From assembly GCA_029706075.1 (NCBI GenBank), contig JAINUG010000108.1:992001-1056000 (forward strand): a stretch of 64,000 bases of DNA. Reading direction: 5' to 3'. Under the pieces are notes generated by a model, which was not told the DNA's origin, did not search any database, and saw nothing but the letters and a program-made list of their open reading frames with translations. Below are positions 37,175 through 48,266 of this stretch, one piece after another. The position numbers and the translations under genes were made by a program. Every line of letters begins with the position of its first letter. Position 1 is the stretch's first letter. The DNA is from Aldrovandia affinis (taxonomy: Eukaryota; Chordata; Actinopteri; Notacanthiformes; Halosauridae).

Positions 37175-39042
37175 TCTTGAATTCCAACAGCCACCATTGC
37201 CCTTATTGCCATTAAAACACTCAGACCAGTTCAAGGTGATCATTTAGCAATCCAGGTCCTATCCATCCCTGTGCTTTCCAGTTGGAAGATGCCATCTAAG
37301 AACCTCTTCAATCTCATCATCTTTCATATTTTTCAGCCATTCATCTGCTTAGGAAGGGCTATGCATACAGATACCAATGTGCAGTGCCACACCTGTGTGA
37401 CCTTTCTTCAGCCAAATAAACTGTAAATGTAACAGATTAACCAACTGAAGAGTGCTTTTCTAAAACTCACTCAGTGGACTGAATGAGCTTTGATAAACTA
37501 TATTTTTCAAGGTGGGTATTATTTTTCTGATAAATGGTCAGATATTTGCAGTTTTACTTAGGGATTTAAGTATCTGTATAGTAAGTATAATGCAAAAACC
37601 TCCCCCATTTTAAAATAAACAAATTGTTTTATAATTTTTCTCAAAATTGGTCAAAGTGGGTTTTGGAAAAACACTCACTATTATTATGTTATAAAATAAA
37701 AAAAAGAAACACACTCTGAATTATATCTGTAGCTTTATAGCTCATCGTTGCTTTTCTGTCCTCTTGAGGTCATACAACATCAGTATTTTTCTTATGGAAT
37801 CTAGACATTAGGGGTACATGGCATCATTTATTTCTTCAAAGCCTGTCTCAAGCTCCATTTGCACCTAGATCTGGTGTTTATTACTAGTCTCGGAATTCTT
37901 ATTGGATTTCTGCAACAGACCTGCTTTGTGATTGAATTACCGTGGGAAGCAAATCAAGTTACTTCACAAGACATTTGGAACGGCCTCCGCATCCCCAAAG
38001 ACAGAGGCTCAATGGCTGCTCCTGGTGATTAATGTGGCCTAATTGGTAAGTCATCCATGCGTTCAGTCAAACCTTCACTCCAGGTGAGAAAAAAAAGTAA
38101 TGAAGGAAGGAAGCAATCAAACAAGACATTGCTACTTTTATTAGCATGGAGAGCAGTGAGATCTAGTCTGAGCAATATCTCCAGGTTAAAGAGCAGGCCT
38201 GTTATTGAATAAATCCATTTGTCAAGACAAATGAGGTACACAGCTCTGGCTCTGATGGGCAAGCTTCCAGCGAGGCCAAAGTACCATGTAGTTTATTACC
38301 GGGGTGAAGAAAATTAGTTTTCTCCGGAAACGCAGGCAAGGGCAATTTATTTTCCTGACATCAATGGACCTTTGGCAGTTGATTTATCTTTGTTGTATGG
38401 GAACTGATTGTACAAAAGCATCTGCACACGGCCGCAGTGTGTTCTGGGAAAAAAAGGTTTTAGGGCAGAGCTGCTTCGGCTCATTTCGTTTGTGTAATTC
38501 ATAGTGGCAAAGCTTTGCCAAGTTTTGATAGAGAAATATTCCCTTTTGTTAGCCTCCAACCACACAATTTAGGGACTGACCCTTGACAAACCGGCCAATA
38601 GTATGGGTCAATTTCACAGCGAATCTGTCAAATCCTGTAGGGAATAAGGCCTGTAATATAGGTTTATGATTAAGAAAATAATGTGAGAATGGTTTTCTCT
38701 GACAGTTGTCAAAAAATGGTTTCAGGATTATACACTTGTTTCATTGGATAGGAACTAATCAAGCATTGCCATTTTATTTTTGTATATTGCCATTTTGTCT
38801 ACAGTGTAACAAACATTTTGGACATACATACTGTATTTTCAGCAACACTAGAGTTATATAAATAAAGTGTTTGTGATACTTTTATGAGAACACATGAACC
38901 TGATCTTTGCAGGTTCAGTGCCAGACAGATAAGAGCATTTGCCTTAGCAATGGCACAACTGGATGTATTGAAATTATAAAACAATTCACAGTCCAGCATA
39001 TGAAAAAAATAAAAAATATATATATTATACTGTATATATAGA
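37171..39042. other. Non-repetitive intergenic stretch, possible conserved non-coding DNA
   Basis: No exon was seen. From about 37840 to 38600 the base composition is balanced and there is no recognised repeat, unlike the flanks. This leaves room for regulatory DNA, but there is no direct evidence. Confidence 0.3.
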
Positions 39043-39087
39043 CAGTATAATAAAGGAAACACCACACCTTCATTGGAGGGATGCAAC

Positions 39088-39775
39088 TGTAACGTACCCA
39101 AGAGGAAGGCGATACCAGGCCACTCGACTACTCCACCGAGTACTCTATTCTCTGAATAATTAACAGGTTCAGTCATTGACACCAGAATATAATGTGCAAG
39201 AGAAACCACAATGCTGACATATTTTGATTACAAACTATCTATACATGAAATATTAAGGGCAGGGGAAAGCTTTTACAAGAAAAGTTAAAACATTTTCTGT
39301 CAATCAATGGGGTCCAAGTTCATTAGTTGCTGTCGGGGGTGTCATACGGCTCCATCTGCCGGTCAGTGCCTGGACAGTCTCGGCGGTCTCAGACATTCAG
39401 GGCACGTCAACCACAGCACCAGCACATCAACCACAGCACGGCAGTTTAGGCTTCAACAAGAACACCCAGCATTAGACAGCGATACCATTTGGTATATGCG
39501 CTGGGCAAGCAGCAACAGCTATAGAAAGGGAGAGAACACACAAACACCCAAAAGGCATTTATAGGAACCAAGAGAAGGAGAGCGCTAGAGAGAAGGGAGT
39601 GGCCACCACCATACACACCTGAGAGTGATTGTGATTACAATACAAATGTGACCCAAGTAAGTTGTGCTCAATCAATCAATTAAGAATGTGAAATTCCCAC
39701 GCGTGCCAATTAACACTGCAATGAAGTGTGAAACACCGCAAACATCAAGCCACAGGCTTGTAATGCCATGTTACA
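39088..39775. mobile_element. Solo LTR of an LTR retrotransposon (fossil)
   Basis: A 688-bp block interrupts the Tc1 copy. It begins TGTAACG and ends GTTACA (TG..CA with a 6-bp inverted repeat), and CAAC lies directly on both sides (39084-39087, 39776-39779). That is a 4-base target-site repeat. There are no internal genes, so it is a solo LTR left by recombination. The family is probably Ty3/gypsy-like from size and repeat length, but this is not proven. Confidence 0.75.
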
Positions 39776-39993
39776 CAACACCATTATTCCATCATTTGGT
39801 GTTTTATTAACGGTGGTGGAAAACACTTCCTCAGAAGTGTTCAATTTGGCTGAGATCAGGGGCCTCGTTTATAAAAAAAAGTTGGGAAGAAACCGTTACG
39901 TAGAAACCATACTACATTTGATCTAAGATCATTTCTGAAATGTGCACAAAAAAACGTGCGTATGTCACTCCCCCAGATGTGAAATTATTCCCA

Positions 39994-40059
39994 GCTGAGA
40001 GGCAGCAAAGGTCCCTGAAGGATGTAAAGAAAAAGTGGTCTGATTTAAAACTGAACTGA
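39994..40059 (+). pseudogene. Harbinger Myb/SANT-like protein fragment
   Basis: Reads AERQQRSLKDVKKKWSDLKL before a stop. The pattern R-S/T-x-x-x-V-K-K-K-W-x-D-L-K is the end of the Myb/SANT trihelix domain in the accessory DNA-binding protein of Harbinger elements and in NAIF1-like proteins. Only this piece survives. Confidence 0.6.
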
Positions 40060-40065
40060 GGTCAA

Positions 40066-40159
40066 AATCTCTAATAACTCGTTCCCTTCTTATTGCGCGG
40101 TTGGCGATATCTTTGAGAAGTGACAATGCTGCCATTCTTCCTCTTGCAAACCACTGCAT
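40066..40159 (-). pseudogene. Harbinger nuclease N-terminal fragment
   Basis: The minus strand encodes MAALSLLKDIANRAIRRERV, then IRD. This resembles the N-terminus of HARBI1-like transposases of fish (recognised from memory of the family). The DDE domain is absent. Confidence 0.5.
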
Positions 40160-40514
40160 TATTGGACATTTTATAGCCTATAGATTGACCTAAATGTTTT
40201 ACACGTGTGGAACCATAATATGTATATTAAGTACATTTCCTTCAAGGATGTGTCAGTTATGCTAATATGGGTAGTTTTGGAAAACCAATGTGTGTTTTTG
40301 TTTTGTTTTCCACAAGTAGCCTAGCTTATGTTGTTTTAATTTATTAATAACTGTATTGTGCAAACCATTATGTATAGCCTAAGCAATGTGTTCAATCTGG
40401 TAATACAACTACAACAGCATCTACTACTACTACTATTAATAATAATAATAATAATAATAATGAGGAATCAATTAGGCAGCAGACGACATGTTGCCGCTCT
40501 TAGATTTCCAAATA

Positions 40515-40940
40515 CATTTGACATTACATTGACATTTTAAGCATTTAGCAGATGCTCTTATCCAGAGCGACTTACAAGATGTGCATTAATACATGGTAGG
40601 AACATTCATAGTTCACGCAAGATATCAGTGCAGTAATACAGCAATAGACATCACTGCAGGCAGCTGTGTACCATACCTGTAACACTGGGAAGGAAAAGGT
40701 TAGTAAATGTTTTTTTTTTTTTAATGGAGTAAGCAGGGGTATATAGTGTTGAGCAAGTAGGCAGTGGTGATGACAAGTAGCTAGATGTACAGAATTCAGT
40801 GGTAGTGGAGTCTGAAAAGGTGGGTTTTGAGTCTCTTGCGGAAGATCGCAAGTGATTCCGCGGTCCTGACCGATTGCGGAAGGTCATTCCACCAGCGAGG
40901 GGTCAGGACAGAGAAGAGACAAGACCGCGAATACCTGCAG
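40515..40940 (-). mobile_element. L2-like LINE 3' end, 5'-truncated
   Basis: On the minus strand LFSVLTPRWWNDLPQSVRTA with ESLAIFRKRLKTH is the end of ORF2. A 3' UTR follows and ends CTTGTAAGTCGCTCTGGATA, AGAGCATCTGCTAAATGC. Same subfamily as 3441-3880. It is nested in the Harbinger element, so it is younger than that insertion. Confidence 0.88.
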
Positions 40941-41739
40941 TACTCCAACATTGCCACAAGGAAACATGCATACGCCAAGTTGGAACCTCATGTGGAGCTT
41001 AGTACTTTTCCACGTCAAAGACTGTTTTTATAAATCTGAACTTTGGCATGGTTTTGATCTGTGCGTAAGCATGTTTTATAAATGAGGCCCCAGGTGACTG
41101 AGGTGGAAGCCATGGCATATTGTTTTCATGCTCATCAAACCCATCACCACTAGTGCCCTATAGATGGGGGCATTGTCATCCTGAAAGAGACCACTCATTT
41201 CAGGATAGAAATGGTTCACCATAAGATGAAGGTGATCACTCATAATGGCTTTCTAATGGCTTTCTAATGCTAACAGAGCCACCAGAACCATTCACCATGG
41301 GAAACAAGCACTCGGGCCTGTTGGTTTCACCTCACATGAACTCATCCGCTCACCTGACCATATGACTTTTTTTCCACTGCTCAGTAGACCACTGCCTGTA
41401 TTCTCTGCACAATTTTATTTGCAAACGTGCATTTTTTATATCTTTATATTTTATATCTTGCAACCTGAGCATTGTATCCTGCTCTTCTTTGTGAAGTTCT
41501 CAATGGACTGTTCTTTACTAAACTGCTTTTCAAGTTCTAGATTGATATTTGCAGTCAACTGATTCAGAGTTGCTTACCTGTTTTGCCTTACATGCCCTAT
41601 GGACATCATAGTTAAGGAGTATGTGCTTCCAAACACAGTTGCCCCTAGTTAATGATGTCCTTCCCTCAAACTTCCATGCCAACATCACCTTAGCCACTGT
41701 TGTGAAACATCAGCGAGTTGAGCAGGCTCCATCACTAAA

Positions 41740-43408
41740 CAGGGCTCCAGACTAACTTTTTGCATTGGGTGCACTGGTGCACCCAACCTCTTTTTTTTAG
41801 GTGCACCAGCACAAAATGTAGGTGCACCCAATGTTTTCATTGTGTCGCCTTCAACGCCATAAGGTCACCTTTTTATCGCTCTCCATAACTTTCATATAAT
41901 GTGAATGATTTTTAAACAAGAATAAGGTGCAGAGAAATGCTTGTCTTTGTGGCAGCATAAATTCCTAAAGGAAAAAAAAATGCATGCAGGTCACTAGCCT
42001 ATAGATTGCAAAAGGAAAACTGTTTATGTGATCTTAGCCTACTTATCTTTTTACTTATTCATTTTTTATAATATTTAGGACTATACCATTTTCTTAATAT
42101 TTCTATTTCGTTATCTCTCATGCTGTAATGTGGCTGGGCCTTCAAACTTACCTTGTGCATGTGCATGCTCCACCTCGATGTGTCCAATTAAAATGTTGAC
42201 CGGTCTCCCTTTGCGCAAAATGCGGCTGTAGACGATCACACACTCCTTGGTAGAGATGTCTGTGTCGCCGTCAATCATGAAGGACATGTATGTGGCGTTT
42301 CCGACGTCCGCAGTCTTTTGCTTTAGGTATCGGCTATTACTCCAATGAATTGGGCACATGCCGTATCGTTGCTATACGTCGGGTTGACGTTTAATCCATT
42401 TTCTTCATGAGGATAATTTCTGATTTGAATTTAGTAAACGGCAACTCCTCTTTGGCAATGTTGTATGCAACATTACATTTAATTATCATTTCCGATTCCT
42501 CAGAGCTCCTGATTATTACTGCCTGCCGCTGCAATGCAGCTGGGAGAGGGGCCACTTTCTCTACACACTTGTCACGGCATACAGTATGCTTTTTAGACAT
42601 GTTGTGTTTTTTAAAGTTTCGATACGAAACGTTGTTGACCCGCTTACGAATGCACTGTTACCAGCCATATTCAGACCGCACTCCCGACAGTAAACGCAGT
42701 GCATTGCGTTCCGTCCTTTTCGTACCTCAGCCAGGGAAATTGTTTCAGCCAGTCCTGTCTGAAAGAATACACTTTTGGCTTTTTAATTTGAGTCTCGGGG
42801 CCGGGCTCTATCTCAGACTCGGTTGTCTCCTCTGGTTCCGAGTCTGACGCTATCGCCGAAGGACCGGGGCTTGGTAGCAGGGACCGCGAGGGCTCCGTGT
42901 CTGGGCTGGATGGACTGTCAGTAGTGGGGATGGAGGGAATGACAGTAGCATGGCTGGTTGTAGGCTTAGTTTTCTTAATGAAAAAACTTTCAATGTTTTT
43001 ACCTCTCTTCATTTTCCCTCGTTTTGTAGCGTTTATTTTCTTTTCCGTTTGGCTACTTTAGCGCTCAGGTCGCTAGCAATTTTTAAACACACATAACTTA
43101 GAGCAGAGACCACAGCCAATCAGAGGCAAAGACCTGCCCGAGCTCTGTCTCTTATTGGTTTAGACCACGATATCCTACCAGGATGCGACTGACACGAGCT
43201 GGGGTTTAAAATCTTTCACAACACTTGGGCTGCGTTCACCCATTTTGGTCACCGGAGAACACAGAGAGATGGTGCGCTTGCGAAAAGAAATTAATGTTTT
43301 CACCCGGGCAGAGTTAGGTGCACCAGTGCACCCTAGACAAATTATTAGGTGCACTCGTAAAATATTTGGTCGCATGTGCGACCAAATTGGTCGCACTCTG
43401 GAGCCCTG
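41740..43408 (-). mobile_element. hAT transposon, zf862-like, deletion derivative
   Basis: The ends CAGGGCTCCAGACTAA and, inverted, CAGGGCTCCAGAGTGCG are terminal inverted repeats. CTAAA directly flanks both sides (41735-41739, 43409-43413). Near both ends are several copies of the palindromic word GGTGCACC or close variants. The minus strand holds transposase pieces (42111-43012). The total of 1669 bp is too short for an autonomous copy. Confidence 0.9.
42111..43012 (-). pseudogene. hAT transposase (ZNF862-like) pseudogene
   Basis: From right to left, 43012 starts MKRGKNIESFFIKKTKPTT. A Ser/Pro/Glu-rich linker and WLKQFPWLRYEKDG (start of a TTF-type zinc finger) follow. Next is MSKKHTVCRDKCVEKVAPLP with YNIAKEELPFTKFKSEI, then MSFMIDGDTDISTKECVIVY with GHIEVEHAHAQG. 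These are successive blocks of ZNF862/KIAA1586-like hAT transposases; IDGDTD holds part of the catalytic region. The blocks lie in different frames and the C-terminal dimerisation domain is missing, so the gene is dead. Confidence 0.85.
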
Positions 43409-43655
43409 CTAAAGGTCCTGCCAAATGTGCCCCAATAATCAGACCTCTTTCAAAGTCACTAATTTCTCATATTCTTGCCATGCTAGCCATGATTATAGGC
43501 AACCAGGCCCACACAGCATTTTTTTCCACAACCATACTGGGATGTTAATTGCTTAATTAACTCAGGAACAAGTCAACACCTGTGTGGAAGCACCTGCTTT
43601 CAATATACTTTGTGTCCCTCACTTACCCAAGTGTTTCCACCTTTTTGGCCACTAC

Positions 43656-44346
43656 GTGCATACATATATTACACACGTGTTTAATGTTGTAAAGCACTGC
43701 GTGTGGTTTGTCAACCCTACTATAATGTTACATGTGAAATACATGTACGGTATGTGACACCTTTTGAGTATATGTTTCTGTTTTCCTGTTTGATTACCCT
43801 TCTTTGTGTTCTCCCTATCACAGTTGGGATTTCCTGATTTAGTGTTACCTTCTTCAAGGATATTCTTCATAAATTAGTCTCATTCCCTGTCTCTAGGTTA
43901 AAAAATGAATGTCTCATTTACATAGCTTTACATAAACATTTTAGTGGGGCATTCCAAGTGATGCATTTCATATGCTATAAATTTTGTTCTGAAAACCAAT
44001 GGAGAACCGCTGAATCATGGCAAGGTGACAGCTATTAAACTGTGGGAAGTAATTGTTCCACTGATGCTGTAAGATGTGAACCTCAGTTTTCAATTAGTTT
44101 GCCGTTAGCAGTGCATCCAACAAAGCTCCCTGTGTGAGAACACACGTATGAGCATATCTGTTGCCAGACTAGAGTATCTTCTTGTTCCCCTCCCCATTTC
44201 ATCATTATGCTAACCCATTCTGTGTGATATTTTCATGTCTGAAATGCTTTACATTGTTTCTTTTTTATAAAGTATGAGTGATTATATCAAGAACAGATTT
44301 TTTTTTTTTTTTTTTGTTTCTGATTTTTTCCCATTTTTCTACCAAT
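43656..44346. other. Intergenic, nothing recognised
   Basis: No gene or full repeat was seen. A poly-T run at about 44299-44315 precedes the SINE. Confidence 0.35.
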
Positions 44347-44640
44347 TTAGTAACCAATTACACCCTCTATTTTCATGTCAATGCCCCCTCGTATTGCGCG
44401 TTCGCTGCCATAGCCCTGTGACCGGCAGTAACAGAGGCAAGGTATCGTCTCCTCCGAGACGGCACTCGCTAAGCCTGTCGACCGTAACTCCGGTACTCCA
44501 GAGCCACTCCTATACGCCCTGGGGCGGACAGCCAATTGTCGCCCCCTAGTGGCACTCCCGGCCACAGCTCTGGCATGGCAGGTGGAATCAAACCCCGGTC
44601 ACAGCGGCCAGCATCGAACGTTGTAACCACTAGGCCAGTG
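44347..44640 (-). mobile_element. tRNA-derived SINE
   Basis: The minus strand starts GGCCTAGTGGTTACAACGTT (A-box side) and has the B-box-like GGGGTTTGATTCC. The body follows with GGGGGCGACAATTGGCTGTC, CGCCCCAGGGCGTATAGG and GTGCCGTCTCGGAGGAGACG. It belongs to the family of the copies at 2338 and 5793 and is the longest of the three. Confidence 0.82.
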
Positions 44641-44725
44641 GTTCTCAAACCTCTCCTAGGGGACCCCCAGCCAGTCCATGTATTTGTTAAATTCCACCAC
44701 CAGCACACCTTTTCCTCAGAAATGT
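44632..44725 (+). mobile_element. One end of a hAT-type MITE
   Basis: CAGTGGTTCTCAAACCTCTC, CTAGGGGACCCCCAGCCAGT is a typical terminal sequence of short hAT elements in vertebrates. It abuts the SINE 5' end. The other end was not found. Confidence 0.45.
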
Positions 44726-44981
44726 TTTCCTTTATGTAACAGGGCATAAGGATTTTCCATAGTAACGGTGTATTGATGGCACTCAAACTTCCATTTCATC
44801 TCCTGTATTTTTTTTTTTTGTAAATGCATTTACTGCTGAAGATGTCATCTCTTCACGAAATACTGTATTCCACTTAATTCTCTTGTTAAAGGATTATGCT
44901 ATAAAGAGAATGGAATAGCAGTTGAGCTTGAAATGATCCACATTCAAGCTGAGATATCAGTATGTTAATAAATATTCAAGA

Positions 44982-45520
44982 CATGTTAACAAGGATTCCA
45001 TTGAAGAGAGCTGTACTTTAAAATTAATTCATTGTGAGGATTAAATCCTAATACTTATATAACTCTAGTGAACAGACTGGGCGGCACGGTGGTGAACAGA
45101 CTAAATTGCCCGTAGGTATGAGTGTGTGAGTGAATGGTGTGTGTGCCCTGCGATGGAACCTGTCCAGGGTGTATTCCTGCCTCTCGCCCGGAACGCATGC
45201 AGGCTACCCTGACCAGGAATAAGCGGCTTAGACAATGGATGGATGGATGGATGGTGAACAGACTGCTGAGGTAATCATATAACCCTCCAAAATTAATCAC
45301 ACCCATGATAAAGATGAGCAAAGGAGGCTGTATAAAATAAACATGTTAACAACATTACCATTGAAGAGAGCTGTACTTTAAATTGAATTCATTGTGAGGA
45401 TTATATCCTAATGCTTATATAACTCTAGTGAATAGACTGCTGAGGTAATCATATACAGTACCCTCCAAAATTATTAACACTCTTGAAAAAGATGAGCAAA
45501 TGAGGCTGTAAAAATAAACA
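44982..45520 (+). repeat. Tandem duplication, unit of about 175 bp
   Basis: Unit A (44982-45341, including a later retroposon) and unit B (45342-45520) share ACATGTTAACAA, CATTGAAGAGAGCTGTACTT, CATTGTGAGGATTA, TATAACTCTAGTGAA, GCTGAGGTAATCATATA and the end GATGAGCAAA..GAGGCTGTA. The unit spans the junction of host DNA and the end of a Tc1-like element, so duplication came after that insertion. Confidence 0.88.
45079..45253 (+). mobile_element. GGATGG-tailed fish retroposon, internally deleted
   Basis: It starts GGGCGGCACGGTG and ends with GGATGGATGGATGG. Between are ACTAAATTGCCCGTAGG and CCTGACCAGGAATAAGCGG, all familiar from a common fish retroposon; the tRNA-like middle is gone. An 11-base target repeat GTGAACAGACT flanks it (45068-45078, 45254-45264). 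The same 11-mer also occurs inside at 45092-45102. Confidence 0.85.
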
Positions 45521-46080
45521 ATACAGATAGTGAGCCATATTGTATGCTCAAACAATGGGAAATTATATTATTTAATACTAATACAATTGCTCAGAGAGAA
45601 AGAAATAATAATATTTTTCTTTCCCAAAAGATATGTGTCACAATTATTCACACCCCTGCCAATTATTTTAAATAAAATAAATAAATATACATATACATTA
45701 ACATGCTCCTTTTTTAAGTCCATCTCAATCCTATGGAACTGTCTTGTTGCCTCCCATGGTGTCATGTTTCACTGGGGTATAAAATGAAATAATACACATG
45801 TAAAATCCATTTGTCATCCATAACCGTGGGGAATGGCAAATAACTATTTATTTGTTTGTAGATGGTTACACTATTTAGTCAATAATTAAGACACCAAAAA
45901 CCTCTGGAGCAATGGTAAACCTGCCTAATGGTTTCCAAATCTACCATCCATACCAATAAGCTTTTGGAAAGGTTGCCAGCAAAAGCATTACAGCTACAAC
46001 TGGAACCGGGTGTTATGGTCAAATGAGCCCAAAATGCAGCTTTTTGGCCATTCACACCAGCGTTATTATTCATTTGAAAA
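45456..46080 (+). mobile_element. Tc1-like transposon, degenerate
   Basis: The left end CAGTACCCTCCAAAATTATT follows a TA. Near the right, VLWSNEPKMQLFGHSH (about 46010-46057) is the decayed Tc1 motif VLWSDETKxELFG. In between is TGGTGTCATGTTTCACTGGG. The right inverted repeat is not recognised. Confidence 0.75.
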
Positions 46081-48266
46081 TATTCAACAATTATATTTAA
46101 CTTTTTTCACATTGCAGATAACTGCATCATATATATTAGATACTAAAACATTGGTTCTCCTGCTGAAGATACAGTAGGTGACAAAATATTAATACATCTG
46201 CCTTTGTAAGAGCTTTTGTCTTAGTCTTTGTTTAGTACTATACATCCAGCTAAACATGTTCCCTGGGGTTAATGTTTGTTCAGTTCTTCCAGAGGAAAAC
46301 TCAAACTAATGGAAATCTCCAAATAGATGTTCAGATTAAATGATTATTGTGAGGTAATGATTTTATAGAGAACAGCCCTAGGTGCCCTGTAAATGGTTCA
46401 TAACTATTCATCAGCATTCAAGATGGATTTCTCCACAGTCCAGTAATTCTTTTTTTTTTTTTACACCCTGTAAACCTGCATTATTGTAATTAAGCATTAT
46501 GGGAAAACTGGGTCCATAGAAGAGTATGGGTAATGGCTGAAATGTGGATCCTGGAAGCATGTAAGCATAGCTCCTGTCTACTGAAATGTGTTCTGGATTT
46601 GAGTCATCCTCTTGTGTACTAAATCCAGTAGGTACACTGGATTGTAACACTGTAATATCTTACATATCTGATCCTGATCTCTTACATTTATAGAAGTGCT
46701 TTTCTTTGACAATCATGAAACAAGTCCATAGGTAGCAAATGCATGTTCTTTCTTTCTCTCTTAATTTTGTTATTTCTTTTTCTCTTTATTTCTTTCTCGA
46801 TTTCTGTGAAAGCGCTACTTCAGTATCTGTGGGCCACTCCCATTGTACCCCCAACCCTCTCATTCGACTATGTTTCAAAAACAAAATATTCTCCAAAAAT
46901 ATTTCATTTTGACTTACTGTAAAGTAGAACAGAGGAACAGATGTACATCACAGAGCACAATTACCACTGTGAGATTCCCAGGGGGGATTTCATTTTTTTT
47001 TCATGTCTTATTTTATCTCTGAACATTGTTCTGTAATTTTCTCCTCGTGATTGTCTCATTTTTTCCCCTGGAAACCATTATGAGTTAAATAGGGATTAGC
47101 CTGGAAAAGATATGAATTTTGTGATGGAGGCAATCTCAAAACATTATTGCACTGCTGATCTAATAATTCAAGGGTATTTTTCCCATTGCACCACAGCCAT
47201 GTTATATTGATAATTGAATTACATAAATTCCTATTTGAATTATGATCCATTCCCTGCATATGTTTGTTGGAAAATTGGATTGGTGGAACAAGCATGATTG
47301 GTTTGTTTTCAATCTGTTTTCTGAGAGAAAAAGACATATTAGCATCGCATGAGCAATTGGACATTACGTTTTGTTCATATTTGAGTTTTAGAGTGGAGTG
47401 ACTTTTCATTAACATTAAATGTGGAGTTGAATTATACTGCATTGCATTACTTATTTGCTAAACAGATGCTCATTTCTGGGTGAATTGCATAGCTTGCATT
47501 TTATATGTTATCAATTTAAGCAGTTGAACATAAATCTAAGCATTATGGTTTAAGTACCTCACTCAAGGTTACAACAGCCTCATCATTGATTCAGAGGCTC
47601 GTCATTGATTCAAACCCACAGCCGTCTGTGAATTTTATATTGAACATGAGCCTTTATCAATAGATGATATTCAGAATTCTGTTGCTTTTATATGACATGC
47701 CTTCCTTCTCGTCTGACTGCTCCTGAAGACAAGGGATGAAGTCTGCTGTTTGTAAAAATGTAGAAAGATGCCAAGCTGCTTATGAAAAATACAATGACAA
47801 TACAATACAATATAAGGGAAAAGCTCCCAAGAAAAATATTGCTTCTCTAAATGCAGGACTAAACTAAACTTTGTGGATGGTAGATGCACACATCTATGAG
47901 TGGGGAGCACACATCTGTGAAAGAGTTTACAGCTGTGAACATTGGAAGTGATAACCTCAAACCACAGCACTTCGACCCTCTCATCTTTATTTATGGGCAG
48001 GGGGAATGCCAATATCAGCAATCCACAGTATTCCATGGGACAGTGTGATAATCTACCAACAGAATAGCAGCTTCTGATAAAATGTTTAAATTAATGATTA
48101 AAAACTGAGCACTGTGACTGACTTAGATGGTTATTTGAATGTAAAAAAAATCTTTTCCTTTTATTTTTCCCAAATTCTAAGTTAACATATTATTATTTAT
48201 TCAATGTAATGTGAAGGGATATTTTGATAATATACACACAAACACACATATACTGTATATTTATAC
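46081..48266. other. Intergenic, no gene recognised
   Basis: A pyrimidine-rich tract (about 46745-46805) is present. The 47100-47420 stretch is AT-rich without repeat signatures. On the minus strand an open frame of 128 codons (47056-47442) has no recognisable domain or splice context. Confidence 0.35.

Larger units (their letters stand above)
39860..41090. mobile_element. PIF/Harbinger transposon, deletion derivative
   Basis: Ends GGGCCTCGTTTATAAA and TTTATAAATGAGGCCC are inverted copies flanked by the 3-base target repeat CAG (39857-39859, 41091-41093), as expected for Harbinger. Inside are remains of both Harbinger proteins, a Myb/SANT-like piece on plus and a nuclease start on minus. The catalytic domain is lost. 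A TACTAC/ATAATA run (about 40421-40460) and an L2 end (40515-40940) lie within. Confidence 0.85.
39043..43655 (-). mobile_element. Tc1-like transposon broken up by three later insertions
   Basis: The Tc1 pieces are about 39043-39087, 39776-39859, 41091-41739 and 43409-43655. They line up in order with the relic at 27215 and the HTH end at 36740. The left end is ATAAAGGAAACACC. Internal words include TTCCATCATTTGGTGTTTTA, GGGGGCATTGTCATCCTGAA, TCAACTGATTCAGAGTTGCT and CAGTTGCCCCTAGTTAATG. The right end is GTGTCCCTCACTTACCCAAG, with TGTTTCCACCTTTTTGGCC. About 1 kb of Tc1 sequence remains, close to full length. The transposase is dead. Confidence 0.88.

Noticed and set aside
45079-45253. CRISPR-like array suggested by the GGATGG repeats and the recurring 11-mer
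   Set aside because: Unit sizes and spacing do not fit; this is a retroposon tail with target-site repeats in a vertebrate genome.
47056-47442. 128-codon minus-strand open frame
   Set aside because: No signal, domain or family resemblance; likely chance in AT-rich DNA.
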